Shown here piece by piece: positions 27,960-37,057 of a DNA stretch of 64,000 nucleotides. The DNA is taken from assembly GCF_000368925.1 (NCBI RefSeq), contig NZ_KB849756.1:404823-468822 (forward strand). The letters are read 5' to 3'. Origin of the DNA: Acinetobacter bereziniae LMG 1003 = CIP 70.12 (GTDB lineage: Bacteria > Pseudomonadota > Gammaproteobacteria > Pseudomonadales > Moraxellaceae). Position 1 is the stretch's first letter; the number at the start of each line of letters is the position of its first letter. The notes beneath the pieces are model-generated. The model worked only from the letters and a program-made list of their open reading frames with translations, did no database searches and was not told the DNA's origin. The translations under genes were made by a program, and so were the position numbers.

Positions 27960-28514
27960 ATGCGATACCAATCCGGCTATAAAGCAGAAAAAAGAAAGCA
28001 ACTTCTTGAAATTAGTGGACAACTCGCTAAAAAGAATGGCTTTGCCGTAACTGGTATAGATGGATTCATGAAAGCTGCAGGTGTGACAAGCGGAGCGTTC
28101 TATTCACACTTCTCATCCAAACAGGATTTATTTAAAGCACTTGTTGAAAATGAACTGAAAGACAGTATCGAAAAATGGGAAAATAACCCTTATGACCAAG
28201 CAGAACAATGGCTAGAGTTCGAATTGAATCGATATCTCACAGTTTCACATGTTGAACACGCTGAGTATGGATGTATTTTACCTGCCTTAGCCACTGAAAT
28301 TTCCCGTTCAGATCTAGAAATTAAACAACTTTATCAAAAAGAATTACAGCGCGGACATGCGCTATTTTCGAAACATTTAGGCAGTGAAGAAAAAGCTTGG
28401 AGCGTTTTATGTCAATTGGTGGGTGCGATTCTAATGGCACGCAGTATCGCTGATGAAAACATTAAATTGATCATTTTAGAGTCGAGTAAAAAAGCGATAC
28501 AGGCAATGTTATAA
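27960..28514 (+). CDS. TetR-family regulator
   Basis: 184 residues. N-terminal helix-turn-helix with GIDGFMKAAGVTSGAFYSHFSSKQDLFKALVE is typical of the TetR/AcrR family (often annotated YxaF/TetR_C relatives); C-terminal all-helical ligand domain. Divergent from the SDR/HCCA-isomerase pair across a perfect palindrome, so it probably represses that pair. Ligand unknown. Confidence 0.9.
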   Translation: MRYQSGYKAEKRKQLLEISGQLAKKNGFAVTGIDGFMKAAGVTSGAFYSHFSSKQDLFKALVENELKDSIEKWENNPYDQAEQWLEFELNRYLTVSHVEHAEYGCILPALATEISRSDLEIKQLYQKELQRGHALFSKHLGSEEKAWSVLCQLVGAILMARSIADENIKLIILESSKKAIQAML

Positions 28515-28593
28515 ATTACAGTATAAACCACGTGTTCAACGAAGTATAAACTGGTATAAATAGCAATAACCTTATTCAATCCACTGTCAAATT

Positions 28594-29310
28594 ATGGCTA
28601 TCTCTAATACAACGCTTCCCAAAACGATCTATGCCATCCAACATTTAGCGTTTGAAGATCTGGGAACACTCGAAGATACTTTTTATGAACTCGGCTATCG
28701 TGTTCGCTACTTTGAAGCGGGTGTGGATAATTTAAAACCTGCACTTGAGTTTGAAGGACTGACCATTATTTTAGGTGGACCGATTGGGGTTTATGAGACC
28801 GAAGACTACCCATTCCTAAATGATGAAATTAAATATCTTGAGCAGCGGATCGCTAAAAATCTCCCAACTATAGGGATTTGTTTAGGCGCTCAGTTAATTG
28901 CGCATGCCTTGGGCGCAAAAGTTTATCCAGGACATCAAAAAGAAATTGGTTGGAGTAAATTAAGACTCAGTTTGGTAAAAAATAATCCTTTATTGCCTCT
29001 AGCCAATCACGAAGTTTTACACTGGCATGGGGATAGTTTTGACTTACCTGTGACTGCTGAATTACTCGCAAGCTCATCGATTTATACCAATCAAGCTTTC
29101 AGAGTAGGACAAAATATTCTCGCCTTACAATTTCATCTAGAAGTTGCAGCGGAGTATATGGAAAAGTGGTTGATTGGTCATACAAGTGAACTTCGTCAAG
29201 CGGGTTTAAATATTCCGCAATTGCGAGCAGATAATGAAAAATATGCCCCACAATTAGAATTACAAGCACCACTTGTTATTGAACATTATCTCAAAAACTT
29301 TGATCAATAG
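28594..29310 (+). CDS. Class I glutamine amidotransferase-like protein
   Basis: 238 residues of the GMP-synthase-like GATase1 family. Catalytic Cys96 in GICLGAQ, His181 and Glu183 in LQFHLEV, and the LHWHGD segment near 142-147 are all present, so the triad is intact. The partner synthetase is not attached or adjacent; stand-alone members act as glutamine or gamma-glutamyl hydrolases. Same strand as the TetR gene, 79 bases after it, but with its own possible promoter. Confidence 0.87.
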   Translation: MAISNTTLPKTIYAIQHLAFEDLGTLEDTFYELGYRVRYFEAGVDNLKPALEFEGLTIILGGPIGVYETEDYPFLNDEIKYLEQRIAKNLPTIGICLGAQLIAHALGAKVYPGHQKEIGWSKLRLSLVKNNPLLPLANHEVLHWHGDSFDLPVTAELLASSSIYTNQAFRVGQNILALQFHLEVAAEYMEKWLIGHTSELRQAGLNIPQLRADNEKYAPQLELQAPLVIEHYLKNFDQ

Positions 29311-29511
29311 TTTTGCTTTGAAGGTTTGGCAAATATTAAGATCAACAATATTTGCCTCAAATGAATGATTATGATCGATCAATATCAAAATCGTTGATCT
29401 TCTATTAGCGAATAGAATGTCTAATTTATGCGTAATAGATAACATATTAAATACATTGGGTTGAGGTGATCGTTTTATAATTTATACTTCATAACTTATA
29501 TCCATCTTGCA

Positions 29512-29784
29512 ATGAAAAAAATACTGATTGGAGCATCTTTGCTCACAACCTTGCTAGTTTCAGCTTGTTCAACACCTGAAGTGAAGACACCAGAACCACA
29601 ATCGCTTGGTATGGCAAATCCTGCCAGTGTTTATTGTAATAAAGTTGGCGGCACATCAATCGTGAAGAAAGATTCTCGTGGCAATGAAGTTGGATACTGT
29701 CGTTTAGCAGATGGCAAAGTCGTCGAGGAATGGGAGTTATTTAGAAGTGCTCAGCAAGAAGATTCAAAAGCGCAGCCAGGATAA
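29512..29784 (+). CDS. DUF333 lipoprotein
   Basis: 90 residues. Lipobox VSAC after a signal peptide, then the DUF333 pattern NPASVYCNKVGG and GYCRLADGKVVEEWELFR. Family proteins are small lipoproteins often mislabelled as hemolysins; function unknown. Closed by a strong terminator. Confidence 0.87.
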   Translation: MKKILIGASLLTTLLVSACSTPEVKTPEPQSLGMANPASVYCNKVGGTSIVKKDSRGNEVGYCRLADGKVVEEWELFRSAQQEDSKAQPG

Positions 29785-29812
29785 ACTTTAAATGAATACC
29801 TAATGTTTTATT

Positions 29813-29850
29813 GCCATTACAATATCTTATTGTAATGGCTTTATTTTTTT
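29813..29850 (+). terminator. Intrinsic terminator after DUF333 gene
   Basis: Perfect 12-bp arms GCCATTACAATA and TATTGTAATGGC, three-base loop, then TTTATTTTTTT. Confidence 0.92.
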
Positions 29851-30175
29851 ATATTCCTATAAAATTTCAGTTTTGATAAGCTCAACGAGCAAATGAAATT
29901 TTCAACGGAATTTTGCTTTTATACTTCTTCAATATAACAAAAGTGCTAGAAAATATATAATTTTTAACGAGTGTAGAATTTAAAAAACTCTTACGCAAAA
30001 ACATAAGCTTAAATAAAAGAACTATTCACTGCTCAAATAAACTTACAAATTTTGCGTTGTTTTTAGTTGAGATACCACGTAAATCCATTGAATTAGTAGA
30101 TTTAATGAGTTTATTCATATGCACTTAACATCTTTCGTTTAGATTTCATTAGACCTAAGATTAATGTAAAATATT

Positions 30176-30194
30176 GTTATTGATTATCATTATC
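30176..30194. promoter_or_regulatory. Fur box upstream of small membrane protein
   Basis: The minus strand reads GATAATGATAATCAATAAC, differing from the 19-bp Fur consensus at two positions. It lies 39 bases before the start of the 59-residue gene, where it would cover the promoter. Predicts repression under iron-replete conditions. Confidence 0.75.
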
Positions 30195-30233
30195 AGTTAA
30201 ACCTTATTCTACTTATCCAACGAGGAATGCCTC

Positions 30234-30413
30234 ATGAGCAGTATTGTACTCAAAGTTATCTTAATCATATCTTTTATTATTGCCTTGCTTGGTATCATAG
30301 CTGGACTTTACTTGTCTGATCTCATCATATTATCTGTTGGGATTCTAGCGATTGTAGCAACGCTATTAGCATTTCTTGAATTGAGGAAAAATCGCTACAA
30401 CCCTTTTCATTAA
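30234..30413 (+). CDS. Small two-helix membrane protein, Fur-controlled
   Basis: 59 residues starting ATGAGCAGT after a CGAGGA ribosome site. Two hydrophobic helices span about residues 4-26 and 29-49, separated by LSD, with a basic tail RKNRYNPFH. No family recognised. The ribosome site, intact frame and upstream Fur box together support a real gene, expected to be expressed on iron limitation. It was below the length that most gene-finders score well. Confidence 0.7.
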   Translation: MSSIVLKVILIISFIIALLGIIAGLYLSDLIILSVGILAIVATLLAFLELRKNRYNPFH

Positions 30414-30474
30414 AGGTTCAATAGATACATTCAATAAAAATAATTTTATTTCTCGCCTTCCCTCCTTTCGTCAA

Positions 30475-30504
30475 GGTTTAAAAAAACCACTTGAAAGTGG
30501 TTTT
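30475..30504 (-). terminator. Intrinsic terminator after superoxide dismutase
   Basis: Minus-strand AAAACCACTT, short loop, AAGTGGTTTT and T tract, ten bases beyond the stop codon. Confidence 0.88.
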
Positions 30505-30513
30505 AATTGTGGA

Positions 30514-31194
30514 TCATTTGTTTGCCTGCGCATAACGATCACTGACTTTTTTCCAATTCACAACTGTCCAAAATGCTTTAGTATAATCTGCTCTACGATT
30601 TTGATATTTTAAATAATAAGCATGTTCCCATACATCCAATCCCAATAACGGTGTCCCTTTTACTTCTGCAACATCCATCAAAGGATTATCTTGGTTGGGT
30701 GTAGAACTCACTGCCAATTTGCCATTCGGTTGCACGATCAACCAAGCCCACCCTGAACCAAATCGACCTGTTGCAGCCTCATTAAATTTTGTCTGAAAAT
30801 TTTCAAATGAACCGAAATCTTTTTTAATTTGTTTTAATAATTTCGTTGAAGGTTTTCCTGAAGATGCTGTTGGAGATAAGCTTTCCCAAAAAAATGCATG
30901 ATTAAAATGTCCACCACCATTGTTACGCACTGCTGTATTGTATTTTGAAATTTGTGCTTGAACCGCTTCTATACTGAGCTGATCTAGATCAGGATAATTC
31001 TTAATTTGCGCATTTAAATTATCAACATAGGCTTTGTGATGTTTACCATAATGAATTTCCATTGTCGTCGCATCTATTGCAGGTTCCAATGCGTTAACAC
31101 TATATGGTAAAGGTGCTTGCTTAAAGTCGGCATTTGCTGAGAAACTGAATCCCATAGTCATTGCCAGCACTGCAATTTTTAACTTCATGTTCAT
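30514..31194 (-). CDS. Exported Fe/Mn superoxide dismutase, Mn-type residues
   Basis: 226 residues. A Sec signal peptide (residues 1-22, ending ANA) precedes a complete SOD: metal ligands H48, H99, D187, H191; GSGWAWL at 146-152; DVWEHAYYLKYQNRR. GGGHFNH at 93-99 and Gln168 in TPNQDNP are the residues that mark manganese rather than iron enzymes. It would remove superoxide in the periplasm. AAGG lies ten bases before the ATG, favouring the first of two close ATGs. A Fur box overlaps the promoter, as for E. coli sodA. Confidence 0.92.
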   Translation of the reverse strand: MNMKLKIAVLAMTMGFSFSANADFKQAPLPYSVNALEPAIDATTMEIHYGKHHKAYVDNLNAQIKNYPDLDQLSIEAVQAQISKYNTAVRNNGGGHFNHAFFWESLSPTASSGKPSTKLLKQIKKDFGSFENFQTKFNEAATGRFGSGWAWLIVQPNGKLAVSSTPNQDNPLMDVAEVKGTPLLGLDVWEHAYYLKYQNRRADYTKAFWTVVNWKKVSDRYAQANK

Positions 31195-31212
31195 TGGATT
31201 AAAGCCTTAAAT

Positions 31213-31231
31213 GATAATTAAAATCATTTAC
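31213..31231. promoter_or_regulatory. Fur-box-like site upstream of superoxide dismutase
   Basis: GATAATTAAAATCATTTAC matches 15 of 19 bases of the Fur consensus (6-6-1-6 arrangement). It lies 19 bases upstream of the SOD start. Predicts iron-dependent repression of this Mn-type enzyme. Confidence 0.55.
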
Positions 31232-31391
31232 AAAATATAATCCTTTCCGATACATGTCAAATCGAAAAGCCATTTCTCGATCAAAACAAATTTTAATGAT
31301 TCATGGTATGACCAAAGTTAAATTAAAACTCTCTTTCACCTATGCTTTATAATTGATTCCATAGTGACATTACGCCATACAAATGAGCGAT

Positions 31392-31778
31392 TCACATTAC
31401 AAAACAAATGCCTGATGAAATAAGCCAAAACTTCATCGAATTTTCAGGAAAATAGGGTTTCAATAAGGAAACCCCCAAAGCACGGATGATTAATACAATT
31501 GAAACTGCCATTAATATCCATTTCGTGAATGGGAGTAGAGCCACTACCCCAGCACCAGAAAGTGCAAAAATAGACCATGAAAAAAGAATGAGCGCAATCA
31601 AAATGGTCACCAAAATTGGTTGAATTTTACCCGCTTCAAATTCACCTGCTAGACGTTCACCTGCCCCTAAAAATCGAAAGGCTGAACCACCGATAGCAAG
31701 ACAAGCCAAATGTGCGATTGCAGCTGCAGCATCAAATAATGCAGCAATGATTAGAATGCCATTTGCTGTACTCAACAT
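31392..31778 (-). CDS. Small four-helix membrane protein
   Basis: 128 residues with four hydrophobic helices (about 4-30, 53-78, 83-102, 115-128) and a short soluble loop GAGERLAGEFEAGK between the first two. No family firmly recognised; similar small inner-membrane proteins of unknown function occur in Acinetobacter and Pseudomonas. No operon partner. Confidence 0.7.
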   Translation of the reverse strand: MLSTANGILIIAALFDAAAAIAHLACLAIGGSAFRFLGAGERLAGEFEAGKIQPILVTILIALILFSWSIFALSGAGVVALLPFTKWILMAVSIVLIIRALGVSLLKPYFPENSMKFWLISSGICFVM

Positions 31779-32252
31779 GGAGAATCTTCCTTATCACTTT
31801 TAATTGATTTAAAAAATAATGAATAAAAACAAAGCTAAAAATCAAACATTACACTTTTTATTTAAACATAGATATTGCCGTAACAATCTAATCCATAAAT
31901 TCATCTAAATCTAAAAAAAAAGAAAAACAGTACATTTAAAATTTGTTTTCATTTGATGCCAAGCACCAACAACAATGCGCATAATCGATAAGAATTTTTA
32001 GCTTATCCCAAGCTTTAACTAAGCAAGCTTTAGCCTTATTTTTTCCTGTATGAATAAGCCTTCTAAAGATTAAAATAAACCATAAGCTTTATAAAGCTAC
32101 AGCATAATCCTTAAACAGGTGAAGTATCAAAATGCAAGCGAATTATCATAAGTATTCTCTTGATTCGGTAGCAATTCAGCTAAAAGTTCTTTGCACAAAA
32201 AACAATCCCCAAAGAGATTGATTAAGGACAGCTGATGATATAAAAGTTGCAT

Positions 32253-32366
32253 CGAAAAAAAACCAACTTGCTAAAGTTGGTATGCGCAATATCTTATTTT
32301 AGTAATGAGATATTATAAATATGCAAGTCCATTGCGCCATGCCATATTAGCCTAATTCTTGTATAA
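32253..32366 (-). ncRNA. Candidate small RNA
   Basis: On the minus strand a -10 box TATAAT (32378-32373) with a -35-like TTTTCA 16 bases upstream predicts a start near 32366. The transcript of about 110 nt ends at a strong intrinsic terminator: ACCAACTT, loop TAGC, AAGTTGGT, then eight T (32281-32253). Between, arms GCGCAAT/ATTGCGC and AATATCT/AGATATT can form competing stems. A ten-codon frame (MAWRNGLAYL, 32345-32313) lies inside, so a leader peptide or dual-function RNA is an alternative. No known family recognised. Confidence 0.45.
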
Positions 32367-32730
32367 AGAATAATTATAAAAATTCAGCCAAAAATGAAAA
32401 TAATTCATTCGGTTATTTGAACCGTTATTGATTATCCACTGACTTGATCGATAATAATCTTGCTTAGAGCATCCCTGAAATAAGATGCTTTAGAATAAAA
32501 AATTTTTTTATGCTCTATAACTACAGCTCATTCATATGAATAGAATGATCAAAACCACATTGGAATGGTTTCAAGTCTTGTACTTATAATTGACCTTAAA
32601 AAGTGCTGTATAAATCATTGAGCCCAAACCTTCAAAATCGTTAAGAACAATGCTGATTTTTAATAGGGTATTTTGGCTAATATTAAATATTGTTTTATTG
32701 AAAATAATCAGACCACTTAATCGACAAATC

Positions 32731-32767
32731 AAAAAAAGGCTTACATTGATTTTTGCCAATGTAAGCC
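32731..32767 (-). terminator. Intrinsic terminator after yceI-like gene
   Basis: Minus-strand GGCTTACATTG, eight-base loop, CAATGTAAGCC, then seven T. Lies 11 bases beyond the stop codon. Confidence 0.92.
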
Positions 32768-32778
32768 AGTTTTGATAA

Positions 32779-33363
32779 TTACTTGCTTGCTGGAACAGAA
32801 GCTTCAGTCGTAATGTTTACAGTGATTTTATCACCCACATTTGGCACATATGCACCTACACCAAATGCTGAACGATTAAACGAAGTTGTTGCATTAAAAC
32901 CAATAGATTGTGCTTTGGTCATTGGATGCACACCTTGTTTATTTAAAACTGCATCTAAAACAACAGGTTTAGTCACATCTTTCACAGTAAGATTACCTGT
33001 GATTTTGTATTTATTTTTACCTAAAGCTTGTACTTTGGTACTTTTAAAAGTGATGTTTGGATATTTTTCAGCATCAAAAAAATCAGGAGTTTTTAAATGT
33101 TCATCCAAAGCTTTTACATTGGTATTTAAGCTTGCTAATGGAATGGTCACGTTGACAGATGAGTCAGCAGGTTTTGCATTATCAACAGAAATTGTTCCTT
33201 GAATGTCGCTAAAATTTGCTGAAGGAGTTGAAAAACCAAAGTGATTCCAAGTAAAAACTGTCGCTGTGTGCGTTGGATCAATTTTATAATCAACTGGTTT
33301 TGCAACACTAAAAGTTGCAACTGAAGCTACCGCCAAACCTAATGTTAATGCTTTAAAGTTCAT
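32779..33363 (-). CDS. YceI-family periplasmic protein
   Basis: 194 residues. Signal peptide to about residue 21 (VAKP cleavage region), then the YceI lipocalin-like barrel: YKIDPTHTATVFTWNHFGFS, FDAEKYPNITFKSTKV, and a C-terminal strand with DKITVNITTEA. YceI proteins bind polyisoprenoid or other amphiphilic ligands in the periplasm. Monocistronic, with a strong terminator. Confidence 0.93.
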   Translation of the reverse strand: MNFKALTLGLAVASVATFSVAKPVDYKIDPTHTATVFTWNHFGFSTPSANFSDIQGTISVDNAKPADSSVNVTIPLASLNTNVKALDEHLKTPDFFDAEKYPNITFKSTKVQALGKNKYKITGNLTVKDVTKPVVLDAVLNKQGVHPMTKAQSIGFNATTSFNRSAFGVGAYVPNVGDKITVNITTEASVPASK

Positions 33364-33660
33364 ATTGTTAATCTCGCTATCGAATGACTATTATTCTATA
33401 CGCTTCCAACACAAATTCACTGTTATTGATAATACGATATGTTGCATATATGCAACGATTCAAATTGCTATCTTATGATACATAACTTTGAACCTTATCT
33501 ACCTATACAATGCTTTGTTTTATAGACATAAAATGAGGAATTGGCATTTCAAATGATCAGAAATCCACACTTCGTTTGAGTACTTGGAATCAAGAATGAA
33601 ATAAATTTCACTAGATCATCAAGTGAAAATTTTATATTTATAGAACATGTCTTTTATGTG

Positions 33661-34083
33661 ATGAATAATTTTATGGTAAACATTGCTCAAGCTCAAAGTA
33701 CGCAAATCCCTTATCAGGTCACATTAACCAACCCTCAAGGACATATCTGGTATGCCGATGAGCCAAACGATAAGGGAGGACAAGATACTGCACCAAATCC
33801 TATCCAAATTCTTTTATCTGCTTTAGGTGCATGTACAGTCATCACATTGGAAATGTATGCCAAGCATAAAGATTTGAAAATTGAACATGTACAACTTGAT
33901 TTAGCATTAAATCCAGAAGATGAACCAGAAGCTGGGCAAAACATTATAACGCGAACAATTCAACTGAAAGGCGATTTCACTGAAGAACAACACAAACGCC
34001 TACTCAAAGTTGCAGAAAGTTGCCCTGTTCATAAACTATTAACCTCAAATATTCAGATTCAGACTGAGCTAGATCTGAGCTAG
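33661..34083 (+). CDS. OsmC-family peroxide/thiol reductase-like protein
   Basis: 140 residues from the ATG at 33661; a further ATG at 33673 is equally plausible because no clear ribosome site precedes either. The OsmC/YhfA pattern is clear: LSALGACTVITLEMYAKHKD with the first redox Cys and AESCPVHKLL with the second. Such proteins reduce organic hydroperoxides or act on related substrates. Followed by a strong terminator. Confidence 0.87.
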   Translation: MNNFMVNIAQAQSTQIPYQVTLTNPQGHIWYADEPNDKGGQDTAPNPIQILLSALGACTVITLEMYAKHKDLKIEHVQLDLALNPEDEPEAGQNIITRTIQLKGDFTEEQHKRLLKVAESCPVHKLLTSNIQIQTELDLS

Positions 34084-34120
34084 TACAATTTAGGTTTATT
34101 TATATTCATCTATATCAATC

Positions 34121-34144
34121 AAAAGCCCCTTTCGGGGCTTTTTA
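34121..34144 (+). terminator. Intrinsic terminator after osmC-like gene
   Basis: AAAAGCCCC, loop TTTC, GGGGCTTTTT. Also forms a terminator-like stem for the convergent small gene. Confidence 0.92.
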
Positions 34145-34147
34145 GTC

Positions 34148-34363
34148 TTAAAGCTTTTCAACCAAGACACGATCAACCTGTTTTAAGCCAGAGTGCTTTT
34201 CATGGTTTTTGCGTCGAATCTTGATGATTTTGTCTTCTTGAAAGTCCTGTAATAGCAACTCTACTGCAACCATGGATTCAAGTGGTAAATCCTGCCCAAT
34301 CCACTTTTGCTCACCCGCATCCATCAAAGTGATTTCATCACTAATCTGTTCATAAAGGCTCAT
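34148..34363 (-). CDS. Small acidic protein of unknown function
   Basis: 71 residues. The start at 34363 is chosen because GAGGA lies five bases before it; a longer frame to 34402 includes that ribosome site as codons. Residues 1-25 are acidic, the C-terminus (KIIKIRRKNHEKHSG) basic. No family recognised. Convergent with the OsmC-like gene. Confidence 0.6.
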   Translation of the reverse strand: MSLYEQISDEITLMDAGEQKWIGQDLPLESMVAVELLLQDFQEDKIIKIRRKNHEKHSGLKQVDRVLVEKL

Positions 34364-34498
34364 ATTTTCCTCACTTATGGTATATGTATCACCATATTTC
34401 ATGAATACAGAATGAATGGCACAACTATATACCTTTTGCTAAAAACTGCTACTAAAATTTGCTGAATTTACCGACAACATTAAAAAACTATCTACAAA

Positions 34499-34523
34499 AT
34501 AAAAACGCCCACTTTGGGGCGTT
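34499..34523 (-). terminator. Intrinsic terminator after tkt
   Basis: Minus-strand AACGCCC, loop, GGGCGTT and T tract, 25 bases beyond the transketolase stop. Confidence 0.88.
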
Positions 34524-34547
34524 CTTATCGCTTTAAAAAGCTGAATA

Positions 34548-36536
34548 TTAAGCAGTTAACTCATTTACAGCAGCAACCACAGCTTCTGTGGTGATTCCAA
34601 AGAATTGGAACAAGTCTTTTGCAGGAGCAGACTCGCCATAAGTTGTCATACCAATAACTTTGCCATCTAAACCGACAAACTTCCACCAGTAATCCACATG
34701 ACCTGCTTCAACAGCAACACGCGCGCGGATGTTTGATGGCAATACTGCTTCACGGTACGCAGCATCTTGTTTAACAAACTCTTCTGCACATGGCATAGAT
34801 ACCACACGTACACCTTCAAGTTGTGCATGTGCTTCCATCGCCAATGAAACTTCTGAACCTGTTGCAATAATGATTGCTTTTAATTCACCTTTTTCTTCAG
34901 CCAATACATAACCACCTTTTGCAACATTCTCAATTTGTGTTTGAGTACGTGCTTGGAATGGTAAATTTTGACGAGAGAAGATTAATGCTGTTGGACCTTC
35001 TTTACGTGTTAATGCAGATTTCCAAGAAATCGAAGCTTCAACCGTATCACATGGGCGCCAAGTATTTAAATTTGGAGTACCACGTAGAGAAGCAATTTGC
35101 TCTACAGGTTGGTGTGTAGGACCATCTTCACCTAAACCAATTGAGTCATGTGTATAGACATGAATCACACGTTGCTTCATCAAAGCAGACATACGTACTG
35201 CATTTCGTGCATATTCCATAAACATCAAGAATGTTGCAACATAAGGAATGAAACCGCCATGTAAGGCAACACCATTGGCAATCGCAGTCATACCGAACTC
35301 ACGTACACCATAATGTACATAGTTACCTGCTGGATCAGACTCAACACCTTTGGCACCTTTCCACAAGGTTAAGTTTGAACCTGCCAAATCCGCAGAACCA
35401 CCTAAAATTTCAGGAAGTAAAGGCGCAAACGCTTGAATAGCATTTTGACTCGCTTTACGCGTTGCAATTGTTTCACCTTTCGCATTGACTTCAGCAATAT
35501 ATGCATCTGCTTGAGCCAAGAAATCTGCTGGTAAATCACCTTCTACGCGGCGTTTAAATTCAGCTGCTTCAGTTGGATATTTTGCAGCATAGGCAGCAAA
35601 AGTTTCGTTCCAAGTCGCTTCAGACGCTGAACCTTTCGCTTTTGCATCCCAAGCCGTATAAATATCAGAAGGAATAACAAATGCTTCTTCTTTCCAACCT
35701 AATGCTTCACGGGTTAATGTGATTTCATCATTACCTAATGGCGCACCGTGACAGTCTTCTTTACCCTGCTTGTTGGGTGAACCTAAACCAATAATGGTTT
35801 TACAGATAATCAACGTTGGTTTTGCAATTTCTTCACGTGCTTCAACTGTTGCAGCGCGAATAGCATCAGCATCATGACCATCTACACGAAGAACTTGCCA
35901 ACCATAAGCTTTAAAACGCTCTTCAGTGTCATCTGAGAACCAGCCTTCTACTTCACCATCAATAGAAATACCGTTGTCATCATAGTAAGCAATCAGTTTT
36001 CCAAGCCCTAAAGTTCCAGCAAGTGAACATGCTTCATGGGAGATACCTTCCATTAAACAACCATCACCCAAGAAACAGTAAGTAAAATGGTCTACAACTT
36101 TAATGTCATCTTTATTGAATTGCGCAGCTAAAGTTTTTTCAGCCAGTGCAAAACCAACCGCATTAGCAATACCCTGACCCAATGGACCAGTCGTTGTCTC
36201 AATACCCGGTGCATAACCTAATTCTGGATGACCTGGTGTTTTAGAATGTAATTGACGGAACTGTTTAATATCTTCAATAGAAAGATCGTAACCAGTTAAA
36301 TGTAACAGCGCATATTGCAACATTGAACCATGACCATTAGACAATACAAAGCGGTCGCGGTTTGCCCATTGCGGATTTGTTGGATTATGATTTAAAAATT
36401 CGCGCCATACGACATCAGCGATATCTGCCATCCCCATTGGTGCACCTGGATGTCCAGAATTGGCTTTTTGCACAGCATCCATAGCCAATACACGAATTGC
36501 GTTAGCTATACGACGTTCATTCAACGGGGTTGTCAT
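34548..36536 (-). CDS. tkt: Transketolase
   Basis: 662-residue thiamine-diphosphate enzyme of the pentose phosphate pathway, exchanging two-carbon units between ketose and aldose phosphates. Full-length with the expected landmarks: NSGHPGAPMG near residue 26, GDGCLMEG cofactor-binding loop near 153, the EFGMTAIANG pyrimidine-domain segment, and GEDGPTHQPVEQ near 465. Upstream is metK in the divergent direction. Monocistronic with a terminator. Confidence 0.98.
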   Translation of the reverse strand: MTTPLNERRIANAIRVLAMDAVQKANSGHPGAPMGMADIADVVWREFLNHNPTNPQWANRDRFVLSNGHGSMLQYALLHLTGYDLSIEDIKQFRQLHSKTPGHPELGYAPGIETTTGPLGQGIANAVGFALAEKTLAAQFNKDDIKVVDHFTYCFLGDGCLMEGISHEACSLAGTLGLGKLIAYYDDNGISIDGEVEGWFSDDTEERFKAYGWQVLRVDGHDADAIRAATVEAREEIAKPTLIICKTIIGLGSPNKQGKEDCHGAPLGNDEITLTREALGWKEEAFVIPSDIYTAWDAKAKGSASEATWNETFAAYAAKYPTEAAEFKRRVEGDLPADFLAQADAYIAEVNAKGETIATRKASQNAIQAFAPLLPEILGGSADLAGSNLTLWKGAKGVESDPAGNYVHYGVREFGMTAIANGVALHGGFIPYVATFLMFMEYARNAVRMSALMKQRVIHVYTHDSIGLGEDGPTHQPVEQIASLRGTPNLNTWRPCDTVEASISWKSALTRKEGPTALIFSRQNLPFQARTQTQIENVAKGGYVLAEEKGELKAIIIATGSEVSLAMEAHAQLEGVRVVSMPCAEEFVKQDAAYREAVLPSNIRARVAVEAGHVDYWWKFVGLDGKVIGMTTYGESAPAKDLFQFFGITTEAVVAAVNELTA

Positions 36537-37057
36537 AGATCAGAGTCCAATAAATAAAAAATATAGGAAGATGAATAGATATTCAAAAACTGTGATGTAT
36601 TGTCTTAAAAAAAACGATCAGGGTAAAGACTTAAGTCTATATTTATCCCTTTTGGTTGCAAATTAATTAAAAAATAAACGAAATACAGCCGAAACGACAT
36701 TAATACTGATCGATAACCGTCATGATTTTGCATCAACCGTTATATAAACTCAAAGCAATACAGTAGATTTTTAAACTGAGTTTTTATCACGATCACAATG
36801 AAAAATGAAGAGAACCAAACAAAGTTTAATTTAATCGCATAACCAATAAATTGCTCAATTAAAACAACTTGTTGTTTTTTAAAAATCGGCAATATGTGCA
36901 CAATTCAAGCACCTTTATCAATTTTCCTAATGAACATATCAATTAAAAACACATAAAAATGAATTTTATTCATGATTTTTAATCAGGTAATGCTAGTCCT
37001 CAGGCTGAAGTCGATGTAACATATTGCGTCTTTATAAATTACTGTGATAGGACTTTC
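36537..37057. promoter_or_regulatory. Divergent tkt/metK control region
   Basis: 521 bases without a gene between tkt and metK. AT-rich. Contains the palindrome AAAACAAC-TT-GTTGTTTT (36861-36878) and AGGACTTTC before the metK start. No SAM-I, SAM-II or other known SAM riboswitch pattern was recognised. The metK leader may be long; no defined promoter assigned. Confidence 0.45.

Larger units (their letters stand above)
29785..30233. other. Spacer with terminator and Fur box
   Basis: 449 bases. Contains the DUF333 terminator (29813-29850) and near its end the Fur box (30176-30194). The stretch between is AT-rich with no supported gene. Confidence 0.6.
31779..32778. other. 1-kb region without protein genes
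   Basis: AT-rich and free of supported reading frames. It contains a minus-strand candidate small RNA with promoter and terminator (about 32253-32400), an inverted repeat AGAGCAT/ATGCTCT (about 32466-32517), and the YceI terminator at its right end. A 62-codon minus-strand frame at 32571-32759 begins inside that terminator and is not credible. Confidence 0.6.

Noticed and set aside
32571..32759. Minus-strand 62-codon frame in the 1-kb gap
   Set aside because: It starts with TTG inside the YceI terminator stem, has no ribosome site and shows no protein features.
36537..37057. SAM riboswitch upstream of metK
   Set aside because: No SAM-family consensus pattern could be recognised in the long leader.
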